This document shows, piece by piece, positions 20,335 through 26,841 of a DNA stretch of 26,841 nt. Under the pieces are notes generated by a model. The model made no database searches, was not told the DNA's origin, and saw only the letters and a list, made by a program, of their open reading frames with translations. This stretch comes from a virus. Position numbers and translations under genes: made by a program. Within the stretch, counting starts at the first letter, position 1. Every line of letters starts with the position of its first letter. Location of the stretch: positions 1 through 26,841 of the IMG/VR virus record IMGVR_UViG_3300017917_004241; one strand, 5' to 3'.

Positions 20335-22263
20335 TTATATTGTTTTTTGGCTCACAGCTTCTGAAACTGTGTATTGCCCCGAGATCAGTGTGGCCTGTGG
20401 TTGTGGTACTACATCGCTGACAATGATGTCTGTTTCCACTCCAACACCTTGCAGTCTAGTCTGGTTCCGTGATTCGCGCATGGTGGAAATAATGGCTTGG
20501 CCACCAAGATTGTTCAAATTGGCCACACTTTCCATGAACCAGGCAGCGCCACCTTCGGCAGTTTCTAGACCATAGCTGGCCAACGAAGTCACTAGACCAT
20601 TGGGCAGTAATCCAGAAGGCAAATCTGCAAAAATTATACCAGCACGACCCAGATTAACAGTTTCCAGAGACAGTTGATTGGCCACATTGCTCCAGGCATT
20701 GTTGGCCACTGTGACTTCACTGCTGTTGGCCACTGCTATGTTGCTGATCAAATTCTGAGCTGCAGGGATCAAACCCTGGTTAAATGCATCGTCGATATCA
20801 TTGTAAAATCCAGCGCCAGGTAAGCCACCTGGGATGGTCACATTACCAAAGCCATCTGTGTAAAGGCCATCTACTGCATTTTGCATCACTGTAAACACAC
20901 CGTTGGTATTGTTGGTCAGAGTGGTTAATGCACCTCCTGAGTACAAGCTGTTAAGCGTGACAGTGGCCACTGCTATGTTGCCTGTCACTGTCCATCCGGC
21001 AGCAGATCCTACCACATCGGCCAACAACAGTGTACCATTGGGACCAGATCCTTCCACATAAGACTGTTTGTAAAAATCAATGATAGACTGCGGCACAGGC
21101 TCTGTGAGCTGATTGATCAGGTTCAGTCCTTTGTTGCTTTCCAATTGTTGAAGCGACAGTGCGAAAGAAGTTTGATTTACATTGAAAATGGCCTTGACCT
21201 GTTGCAGACCAGCCTGTAGTGCTTTGTTGGCCAGAGCTTGATCTTGCGGTATGATTCTTTGCAGTTGCTCGTAGGTGTTTCTCACAATCTGATATCCCTG
21301 CAACTGATACAGCACACTAGCCGGCAATTCAGTTTCAAGTGCAGTGTTCACAGTTCCCTGACTGTTTAAATAAATGCCTCTGAGTCCGTTGTTGGTGGGT
21401 GCAGTCAGTGTAATGAAACTTTTGGGAAACATCTTGACCGGATTCAACAGGTCTGCCAATGTAACTATGTTGGGAGTGGTCACATTTAGCAGACGCAGAA
21501 TCTGAATCAATGTTGCGCCTGTGGTTCTGGTCATTACATCATATACTGCCAGCTGCTGTTCGTCTGTGAGTTGCACTGTGTCAATGTTGTCAATCAAGCT
21601 TTGATTGATGCCCACTGCATTGAGTGCAGAGTTGAATTCAAAACTGCCACGACTTTGTGTGAAAATTTGACGTAACAAAGACTCTGGACTACCAAGGTCT
21701 GCTAGATTATTGAAATCAATCACATTGCCCAGTGCCAATAAGTCATCACTGAAAGCACCAAAGGCCTGCGTTACTTGACTCAAGCTTCCGGTAATAATAT
21801 TGTCTTGGTCACTGAATGTGGCTGCGTAACTGGGACTGCTGGCATTGATCAAACTGTTGATAAGTTGGTTGGTACTAATCACATAGCCTTGTGCAGCACC
21901 AAACACCTGATCAAACTTGCCCAGATCACCGTTGCCCAATATATTGTTGATTTCTGTGGTCACTGCACCCGACAACCCTCCCAGGGGCGTGTTGCCCAGC
22001 GTGGGAATATAGGCCGCCGGTATGGCATTGGTGACCACAGGAAATGTGTTGCTGCTTAAGTTCTGCAGGCTTGTCATTGTGTTGGACATCAACACTGAGT
22101 TGCCTGTGGTTTTGACATTGGCAAATTGAACCACCACTGGTTCATTATTGTAATTGCTTAAGCTGGCAACAACCTGTGTGTTAGCAATGAGTGGAGTACC
22201 ACTGATGTTGCCAAGCAGTCCTGCACCGGCAATGAGGTTGACAGAACTTATGATTCCGGCCAT
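20335..22263 (-). CDS. large virion structural protein, probably baseplate-associated, 642 aa
   Basis: A long Asn/Ala/Leu/Ser-rich protein almost free of Cys. The N-terminus (MAGIISSVNLIAGAGLLGNISG) is followed by repeated N-N/N-x-L-L patterns (LGNTPLGGLSGAVTTEINNILGNG; NAVGINQSLIDNIDTVQL) and helices (LYQLQGYQIVRNTYEQLQRII). The C-terminal part has LISNIAVANSSEVTVANNAWSNVANQL and ends with a compact strand region. No enzyme motif. It is coded right after the PAAR spike-tip gene, an arrangement expected for baseplate or tail proteins. The ATG at 22263 has AGG upstream. Its stop is followed by a terminator. Structural class is inferred from composition and context; the exact role is open. Confidence 0.65.
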   Translation of the reverse strand: MAGIISSVNLIAGAGLLGNISGTPLIANTQVVASLSNYNNEPVVVQFANVKTTGNSVLMSNTMTSLQNLSSNTFPVVTNAIPAAYIPTLGNTPLGGLSGAVTTEINNILGNGDLGKFDQVFGAAQGYVISTNQLINSLINASSPSYAATFSDQDNIITGSLSQVTQAFGAFSDDLLALGNVIDFNNLADLGSPESLLRQIFTQSRGSFEFNSALNAVGINQSLIDNIDTVQLTDEQQLAVYDVMTRTTGATLIQILRLLNVTTPNIVTLADLLNPVKMFPKSFITLTAPTNNGLRGIYLNSQGTVNTALETELPASVLYQLQGYQIVRNTYEQLQRIIPQDQALANKALQAGLQQVKAIFNVNQTSFALSLQQLESNKGLNLINQLTEPVPQSIIDFYKQSYVEGSGPNGTLLLADVVGSAAGWTVTGNIAVATVTLNSLYSGGALTTLTNNTNGVFTVMQNAVDGLYTDGFGNVTIPGGLPGAGFYNDIDDAFNQGLIPAAQNLISNIAVANSSEVTVANNAWSNVANQLSLETVNLGRAGIIFADLPSGLLPNGLVTSLASYGLETAEGGAAWFMESVANLNNLGGQAIISTMRESRNQTRLQGVGVETDIIVSDVVPQPQATLISGQYTVSEAVSQKTI

Positions 22264-22265
22264 GA

Positions 22266-22529
22266 TTAACCTGCCCGGACATTGGCACTGCCGCCTTGTC
22301 TTGAATGTCCACAGGTGTCCTTGTCGCCGGCTCGAATTACTCTGCGACCTTGAACTCGCACTGTACCCGAACCGCCGCCGGTGCTTTGACTAAAATGTTT
22401 GAACGGATGTGCGCTTACCGACAGTCCTTCCACAGCAATAGGAACGCCGTTGACCAGCACATTGGGAATTCCTCCCTTAATTGATCCCCCGGCTGTGTTT
22501 GAATCACCACTGCGTTGCACTGCTGGCAT
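22266..22529 (-). CDS. PAAR-domain baseplate spike tip protein, 87 aa
   Basis: PAAR proteins form the sharp metal-bound tip of contractile tail spikes (T4 gp5.4 and type VI secretion). The sequence has the PAAR layout: PAVQRSGDSNTAGG at the start, VLVNGVPIAVEGLSVSAHPF, a Gly/Ser turn, and VRVQGRRVIRAGDKDTCGHSRQGGSANV, with repeats of short strands. The candidate metal ligands are His41, His45, Cys73 and His75. The length fits a bare tip with no extension. It follows two bases after the stop of the gene at 22532, with GGGA before the ATG. Confident. Confidence 0.88.
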   Translation of the reverse strand: MPAVQRSGDSNTAGGSIKGGIPNVLVNGVPIAVEGLSVSAHPFKHFSQSTGGGSGTVRVQGRRVIRAGDKDTCGHSRQGGSANVRAG

Positions 22530-22531
22530 GT

Positions 22532-22834
22532 TTATCCCATTACAATTTTTTTCTCTGGCACTCTGATGCCAGTAGTTGCTTCAATATACTTCATTTTTAC
22601 AGCATCTTCTGTTTCAGTATACATCGCTATACTGTGAGTATTTATGGTGACAGATTGCCGTGGATCACCGGTGAAAAGACTGGGTACCAGTCCCATGCCC
22701 TGCGGTCCAGGAGCCACACTCACAGGGTCCGTAACATTGATATAATTGCCATTGGTTTCCGACGAATATTTGGCGATCATTTCCTCGCCGCTGTTCAACT
22801 TGAACGTGTAAACTTTTCCTACTTCTAGCATCAT
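22532..22834 (-). CDS. conserved phage protein, possibly Sm-like beta fold, 100 aa
   Basis: Not known by function. The opening VGKVYTFKLNSGEEMIAKY resembles the first strands of Sm/LSm-type barrels (a strand, S/T-GEE loop, strand), followed by VTDPVSVAPGPQGMGLVPSLF, and it ends KMKYIEATTGIRVPEKKIVMG. Similar proteins occur in many T4-like environmental phages, from memory. Two ATGs (22834 and 22831) fit the SD; the first overlaps the glutaredoxin stop as ATGA. It is located between nucleotide metabolism and virion genes, so either role is possible. Confidence 0.7.
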   Translation of the reverse strand: MMLEVGKVYTFKLNSGEEMIAKYSSETNGNYINVTDPVSVAPGPQGMGLVPSLFTGDPRQSVTINTHSIAMYTETEDAVKMKYIEATTGIRVPEKKIVMG

Positions 22835-23061
22835 GCTACCTTTAAAAAATGTTGTTTGAGTTCGGTAAAACCACCAATAAGTTGGCCGTCAAGGAAAATC
22901 TGCGGCACAGTACGTGCATTTGGAACTGCTTCCAACAAGTCTTCTTTGGTAAAGCCGTCACCAATTTTTTTCTCTTCGAACTCAATACCCTGTTGGGTCA
23001 GCAAGGCTTTTGCCTGATCGCAATAGGGGCAGTGATACTTACTCCATACAATAGCTTTCAT
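22831..23061 (-). CDS. grx: glutaredoxin, 76 aa
   Basis: Reduces ribonucleotide reductase and other disulfides using glutathione. Seen: active-site CPYC at Cys11-Cys14 (SKYHCPYCDQAK), the cis-Pro region TVPQIFLDG with Val-Pro at 52-53, and the GGFTELK glutathione-binding turn at 63-69. The length is that of a minimal glutaredoxin. The ATG at 23061 has AAGGA upstream. It lies 12 bases after nrdB, and its role is to feed electrons to NrdA. Confidence 0.92.
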   Translation of the reverse strand: MKAIVWSKYHCPYCDQAKALLTQQGIEFEEKKIGDGFTKEDLLEAVPNARTVPQIFLDGQLIGGFTELKQHFLKVA

Positions 23062-23072
23062 TTTATTTTTCC

Positions 23073-24176
23073 TTATAAGTTTGGTAACTCGTCGTAGTCT
23101 ACATGATCTGTCATTACGCCGATCACATAGTTAGTTGATTCATTTTCTTGCAATGCAGTTTGCTTCTTGCTGGTATTGCTGTGTTTGTTGAACCAAGGAA
23201 TAGGTGTGGTTTTTGGGTGAGATTGATTGTATTTGATCCCAATCTCTTTGAGTGCACCAAATGCAGTGTAGTCCACAAAGTCTTTGAGAATTTGAGCATT
23301 GAGACCAATCACTGGACCTTTGTTAAACAAGTAGTCTGCCCAGGCCTTTTCTTCACGGATAACATCCATGTACATGGCATAGACTTCTTCCTCGCACTCG
23401 GCTTTGACACGAGCAAATCGCGGATCTTCTTTGACAACCTGATTGATCATCCAAGCAGTCCAATCTCGGTGCAAGATTTCATCTTGCAAAATCAAACTAA
23501 TGATGTTGCCGTTGCCAATGAAGATTCTGTTTTCTACCATGGCAAGACTTGTGGCAAAGCTGACCATGAAGCGGAAACCTTCCAATGCATAGCTGGCATG
23601 CAGAGCCAACCAAATTGCTTTGATGTGTTCTTTTTCAGTTACCAGCTCGGGATTTACTTCTTTGAAACTGTTGAGTTTATGCAAAGCATCATAGTAATCT
23701 CCTACAGTGCTGGCCATGTCCACAATTTCTTGAGTGTCATGAATAGTGTTGAACACTTCCTTGGGCACGTTGTAGATGTTACGAATAATGTGACTATAGC
23801 TGCGACTGTGAATGTTGGTTTCAAAGAATGTCCACACATACATCAGTGCTTCCAGTTCAGGAATACCACACACTGGTGTAAAGATTTGGCTGGGTCCGCG
23901 ACCCTGCAAGCTGTCCAAGGCAGTTTGACGCAGCAGGTTGCTGGTAAAAATATGACGCACTGTTTCGGATGCTTCCTTGAAGTCGTTGGCATCCTTGGTC
24001 AACGAAATTTCTTCGGGCACCCAAAAGAAACCACGTTGTTCTTGTTCAAACTTGGCCAGTTTGTTGTACTTGACTTCTTCAAATCGCTGAATGGTCACTG
24101 GACCAGCAGGGTCCAAGAACATCTTGCGTGAGAGATAGTCTGTTTTTGTTGATAGATTATATTGTTTTGAGCTCAT
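23073..24176 (-). CDS. nrdB: ribonucleotide reductase class I beta subunit NrdB, 367 aa
   Basis: Holds the di-iron/tyrosyl radical cofactor of class Ia ribonucleotide reductase, which makes dNTPs for phage DNA. Ligand residues are: Asp88 (LLRQTALDSLQGR), Glu119 and His123 (WTFFETNIHSRSY), Glu199 (YALEGFRF), Glu233 and His236 (LQDEILHRDW), and the radical Tyr127. The spacing from the Glu to the first His is one residue longer than in E. coli NrdB (ETNIH instead of ETIH). The C-terminal tail YDELPNL matches the acidic tail that docks on NrdA. The ATG at 24176 overlaps the stop of the oxidoreductase gene and has AAGGA upstream; a frame to 24233 lies within that gene and is rejected. Confidence 0.94.
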   Translation of the reverse strand: MSSKQYNLSTKTDYLSRKMFLDPAGPVTIQRFEEVKYNKLAKFEQEQRGFFWVPEEISLTKDANDFKEASETVRHIFTSNLLRQTALDSLQGRGPSQIFTPVCGIPELEALMYVWTFFETNIHSRSYSHIIRNIYNVPKEVFNTIHDTQEIVDMASTVGDYYDALHKLNSFKEVNPELVTEKEHIKAIWLALHASYALEGFRFMVSFATSLAMVENRIFIGNGNIISLILQDEILHRDWTAWMINQVVKEDPRFARVKAECEEEVYAMYMDVIREEKAWADYLFNKGPVIGLNAQILKDFVDYTAFGALKEIGIKYNQSHPKTTPIPWFNKHSNTSKKQTALQENESTNYVIGVMTDHVDYDELPNL

Positions 24177-25366
24177 ACCTTTTCCTTGACCAATTTTGCT
24201 AGGTCGCAACCTGTAACCGGCCCCAGTGTCCATCCCAAATGTCCATGACCAGTATTATAAAACACTTTTTGATTTTTTGCACTCTGTTTGATAATGGGCA
24301 TCATGTCCGGAGTCATGGGACGCAGGCATGCCCATTGTGTGTAATCGTGTGTGTTGATTTGGGGGAAGTTGGTGTGCACCCAGGCCAACAACGGTTCGAT
24401 TCTGTTGCGTGTGATGTCGTAGTTTTCGCCAGTGAGTTCAGCGGTACCAGCCACGCGGAATCTATTGCCTAAACTGGATGTGACAATTTTGGCTTGATCA
24501 TCCAGCAAACTCACACGCGGCAGCAATGCAGGATCCACGTTGTTGATGGTAATGCTGTAGCCTTTGATCGGGTAAACATCAATGCTGTCGCCTGCGGTGC
24601 GAGCCAACTCAGTACTACCCACTCCGTTGGCCACTACCACAGCATCGTAAAACTGATCTAGTTCAGCAACATGTTCAATTGGTGTTTCATAACAAAAACG
24701 CACATGGTATTTGCGTTCCAAAATTGTTGCCAGCTGATAACAGAACTTGTGAATATCGCCGGTCCAGTCACTGGCAGTCCATACACCACCAATTACATTT
24801 TTAATATCTCGCAGTGCTGGATCTACATTCTTTACCTGTTTTTCGCTGTGCAACAGATCCCACTCACAACCGTTGTTGAAATAGAGATCGTGTACGGAAA
24901 CGGCATGTTCCCAGTACTCGGGTGTTTTATAAAAATGCAAAATGCCCGACGCAGACTTGTCAAAGTCTGAATCTGCAATATTTTCTTGTGTGCAAATTTC
25001 TTGATACAGGTCTCGACTTTGTACGGCCATGCGAATTGTTTTGGCTGTATTGGCTTTGTGTTTGCCTTGCACAGTGGCCAGCAAAAATTTGACCAACCAA
25101 CGCCACATGGGCCAATCCCAACGCAGTTTTAACAGCAGTGGTGCATCTTTACGCCACAGCCAGCGAGCAGCTCTTTTGATGTTGCTCCAGGTAGTCCAAG
25201 TTTCAGAATTAGAAACTGAGATTTGTCCCCCGTTGGCAAAACTGGTTTTCATGCCTGCGTAACGTTCTGCCTCGTACACAGTGACATGATATCCTTCGCG
25301 AACAAGATAATAAGCGGAGCAAAGACCTGTGATGCCTGCTCCGACTACTGCAATCTTTTTTTTCAA
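24173..25366 (-). CDS. dadA: FAD-dependent D-amino-acid dehydrogenase (DadA)-like oxidoreductase, 397 aa
   Basis: DadA-type enzymes oxidise D-amino acids to keto acids at the membrane, passing electrons to quinones. Seen: N-terminal FAD-binding GAGITG at 9-14 with Glu32 at the end of the second strand (VTVYEAE); FANGGQISVSNSETW near 43-57, a DadA-type segment; DVYPIKGYSITI in the middle; and the C-terminal LRPMTPDMMPII and NTGHGHLGWTLGPVTG of the family. It is somewhat shorter than E. coli DadA (432 residues). The start is TTG at 25366, which overlaps the iscU stop as TTGA and has AGAGGA 7 bases upstream; the FAD motif needs this early start. It is inserted between iscU and nrdB. Substrate could be D-alanine or another amine. 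Confidence 0.82.
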   Translation of the reverse strand: MKKKIAVVGAGITGLCSAYYLVREGYHVTVYEAERYAGMKTSFANGGQISVSNSETWTTWSNIKRAARWLWRKDAPLLLKLRWDWPMWRWLVKFLLATVQGKHKANTAKTIRMAVQSRDLYQEICTQENIADSDFDKSASGILHFYKTPEYWEHAVSVHDLYFNNGCEWDLLHSEKQVKNVDPALRDIKNVIGGVWTASDWTGDIHKFCYQLATILERKYHVRFCYETPIEHVAELDQFYDAVVVANGVGSTELARTAGDSIDVYPIKGYSITINNVDPALLPRVSLLDDQAKIVTSSLGNRFRVAGTAELTGENYDITRNRIEPLLAWVHTNFPQINTHDYTQWACLRPMTPDMMPIIKQSAKNQKVFYNTGHGHLGWTLGPVTGCDLAKLVKEKV

Positions 25367-25749
25367 TGCGCATTCCTCTTTTTGTAATCTTCTACTGCGG
25401 CTTTGATGGCATCTTCAGCAAGAATGCTGCAATGAATTTTCACAGGTGGTAGCGCAAGCTCTTCAGCAATTTCGCTATTCTTGAGGCTCGCTGCTTGGTC
25501 GAGAGTTTTTCCTTTGACCCATTCTGTGACAAGGCTGGAGCTTGCAATTGCCGAGCCGCAGCCGTACGTTTTGAATCGAGCATCTGTAATAATACCTGTA
25601 GCATGATCAACCTTTATTTGTAATTTCATAACGTCACCACAGGCAGGTGCACCCACCATACCAGTACCCACGTCAGGATCACTTTTATCAAATGAACCAA
25701 CGTTACGAGGATTCTCATAGTGATCTATCACTTGTGTAGAATAGGCCAT
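25363..25749 (-). CDS. iscU: iron-sulfur cluster scaffold IscU, 128 aa
   Basis: IscU builds Fe-S clusters on three cysteines. It is full-length (128 residues, as in E. coli) and all ligand positions are kept: Cys37 in APACGD with Asp39, Cys64 in YGCGSAIASSSL, and Cys107 in VKIHCSILAEDAIK; the HscA-binding LPPVK motif is at 100-104. Against my memory of E. coli IscU the similarity is high throughout, for example the N-terminal AYS-x-x-VIDHYENPRNVGSF, so it looks like a recently acquired proteobacterial gene. No other isc genes are visible. The ATG at 25749 has AAGGAG at seven bases, 11 bases after the nrdA stop. It could supply iron to NrdB or take over host Fe-S assembly; this is an inference. 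Confidence 0.93.
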   Translation of the reverse strand: MAYSTQVIDHYENPRNVGSFDKSDPDVGTGMVGAPACGDVMKLQIKVDHATGIITDARFKTYGCGSAIASSSLVTEWVKGKTLDQAASLKNSEIAEELALPPVKIHCSILAEDAIKAAVEDYKKRNAH

Positions 25750-25760
25750 TTGTTAGCTCC

Positions 25761-26841
25761 TTAAAGTTTACATGCTTCGCAATCAGCATCATCAAACTCA
25801 TCTTGCAGCAATGCTGGCGCCAATTCTACCTGATCTTCTTCCACTGACTTGGAACCTTGCTTGTCAATCAAGCTGTAGTACAGTGTCTTGAGACCCCACT
25901 TGTGTGCCTGCATCAAGTTCTTGGCAATCAAGGTTGACGGAACTTTTCTGCCAGGGAAGTGCTTGGGCGAATAGAATGTATTGGTGCTGATACTTTGATC
26001 AATGTAGGCTGCCAACACGGCTGCTGTTTTCAAATAGTCAATGCAGTCGGTTTGTTCCCACATCAGTTGATACTTGTTCTTGAGTTTATGATATTCGGGT
26101 ACAACCTGAGTGAATGAGCCGGCTTTGGATTCCTTGGTCGAAATCAAGCTCATGGGCATCTCAATGCCGTTGGTTGAGTTGATCACAACTGAACTAGATT
26201 CCACAGGTGCCACAGCCATCAGTGTGGCATTGCGAACACCATGTTCTTTCATTTGTTCACGCAGTGGTTCCCAATCCAGTTCAGGAGTAAAATCTGCCAA
26301 CTCGTTGACTCCAGAGGCACGGCGCTCCCAGGGAAACACGCCGCGCCCGTACCAAGTACGATCCGAGTCTTTGCAACGACCTCTTTCCTTGGCCAATTCC
26401 ACTGTGGCTTCGGTTAGATAGTAGGCCTGATGTTCCATCCAGCTTTTTACTTCTGATAATGCATCCTTTTCCCCATAGCGGAATCCGCGTTTGGCATGCC
26501 AGTAAGCAAGGTTAGTAACACCGATGCCAAGTGGCTGAATTTCATCGTTGGAGAGCTTGCTCTGGATCGAGAGGAAGTCTTGGTAGTCCAGTATGTTACA
26601 GAGGCTGCGTTGAAGAATGCGACAAGCACGCCGCATGTCCTCAGGATTCCTGAAGGCACCCCAATTGATTGACCCAAGTGTACAGAGTGCGATACGGCCA
26701 TTATCGTCGTCCAGGCGTTTAAAAGGTTTCGTAGGTAAGAGGATTTCACAGCAAAGGTTTGATTGATAAATGGTGTGATACTCGGGATCAAATGGTCCCT
26801 GGTTCATCACATTGTCCACAAACACTAGATAGATACGACCA
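25761..26841 (-). CDS. nrdA: ribonucleotide reductase class I alpha subunit NrdA (C-terminal 359 residues, cut by window edge)
   Basis: The frame is open to the right edge of the window, reading GRIYLVFVDNV before the visible ATG codons, so the true start is outside. Catalytic residues seen: Asn-Leu-Cys in SNLCCEILLPT (the active-site thiyl Cys region with following Glu), the redox Cys in IALCTLGSINWG, and the radical-transfer tyrosine pair in LKTLYYSLIDKQG. The C-terminal DCEACKL has the Cys pair that is reduced by glutaredoxin or thioredoxin. No intron or intein is visible in this part. It heads the operon with iscU, the oxidoreductase, nrdB and grx. Confidence 0.94.
   Translation of the reverse strand, partial: GRIYLVFVDNVMNQGPFDPEYHTIYQSNLCCEILLPTKPFKRLDDDNGRIALCTLGSINWGAFRNPEDMRRACRILQRSLCNILDYQDFLSIQSKLSNDEIQPLGIGVTNLAYWHAKRGFRYGEKDALSEVKSWMEHQAYYLTEATVELAKERGRCKDSDRTWYGRGVFPWERRASGVNELADFTPELDWEPLREQMKEHGVRNATLMAVAPVESSSVVINSTNGIEMPMSLISTKESKAGSFTQVVPEYHKLKNKYQLMWEQTDCIDYLKTAAVLAAYIDQSISTNTFYSPKHFPGRKVPSTLIAKNLMQAHKWGLKTLYYSLIDKQGSKSVEEDQVELAPALLQDEFDDADCEACKL

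Noticed and set aside
23148-24131. 327-aa plus-strand reading frame opposite nrdB
   Set aside because: Every residue lies antisense to the recognisable NrdB coding sequence and it has no SD; long antisense frames are common opposite well-biased genes.
25761-26841. Possible intein or intron in nrdA
   Set aside because: The visible part aligns end to end with expected NrdA motifs without an insertion.
1-26841. Prophage or genomic island in a bacterial chromosome
   Set aside because: No integrase, attachment site, tRNA or bacterial housekeeping operon is seen, and the gene set is that of a lytic T4-like phage; the ends are cut, so this is a judgement on this stretch only.
1-26841. tRNA genes, CRISPR arrays, insertion sequences
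   Set aside because: No cloverleaf with a CCA-type acceptor region, no regularly spaced repeats and no transposase were seen by eye.

Overview
The window looks like part of the genome of a large, strictly lytic, T4-like tailed phage of the kind found in marine and freshwater environments, with a Gram-negative (probably proteobacterial) host. The evidence is a class I ribonucleotide reductase gene set with glutaredoxin, a T4 gp30-type ATP DNA ligase, a UV-damage endonuclease, a PAAR spike-tip protein beside a large structural gene, Hsp20 and bS21 homologues, and long runs of small unrecognised genes joined by ATGA or TGA overlaps. No tRNA, CRISPR array, IS element or integrase was seen. Almost all genes lie on the minus strand; two single-gene plus-strand islands (5055-6329 and 6706-7494) interrupt them. 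The left end cuts uvdE and the right end cuts nrdA.

Layout, left to right. (1) 1-576: UV endonuclease behind its own consensus promoter. (2) 608-5056: a tightly overlapping minus-strand operon (read from the right) of nucleotide-sugar dehydrogenase, 2OG-Fe(II)-oxygenase-like protein, amidinotransferase, fibre-like structural protein and an unknown; a glycosyltransferase-like gene diverges from it. (3) 6321-8917: small unknowns, a metallophosphoesterase, ClpS, Hsp20 and ribosomal protein bS21. (4) 8941-13608: a four-TM coiled-coil membrane protein, unknowns, and a Bax-inhibitor-1/YccA-like membrane protein. (5) 13621-18304: DNA ligase and many very small genes, including three tandem paralogues ending in HFGV-E/K. 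(6) 18393-20264: small membrane proteins, a four-cysteine protein, a protein with a ribosomal L7/L12 C-terminal-like domain, and a GIY-YIG nuclease. (7) 20335-26841: virion genes (large structural protein, PAAR, a conserved small protein) continuous with a nucleotide-metabolism operon nrdA - iscU - D-amino-acid dehydrogenase - nrdB - glutaredoxin.

How the genes may work together. The nrd genes and ligase serve DNA synthesis, and UvdE serves repair. ClpS, Hsp20, the BI-1/YccA homologue, bS21 and the L12-like protein all act on host protein quality control or the ribosome, and together suggest a proteostasis-takeover set. The sugar dehydrogenase, oxygenase, amidinotransferase and fibre operon suggests enzymatic decoration of a virion fibre or glycan. 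IscU and a flavin oxidoreductase inside the nrd operon suggest iron or redox support for the di-iron reductase.

Regulatory sequence is visible in three forms: TTGACC/TAGACC-17-TATAAT/TACAAT promoters, two of them so close to the ATG that the mRNAs should be leaderless; two similar terminator-promoter cassettes (18337-18394 and 20270-20329); and AATAAATA motifs resembling T4-type late promoters that overlap the stop codons of preceding genes.
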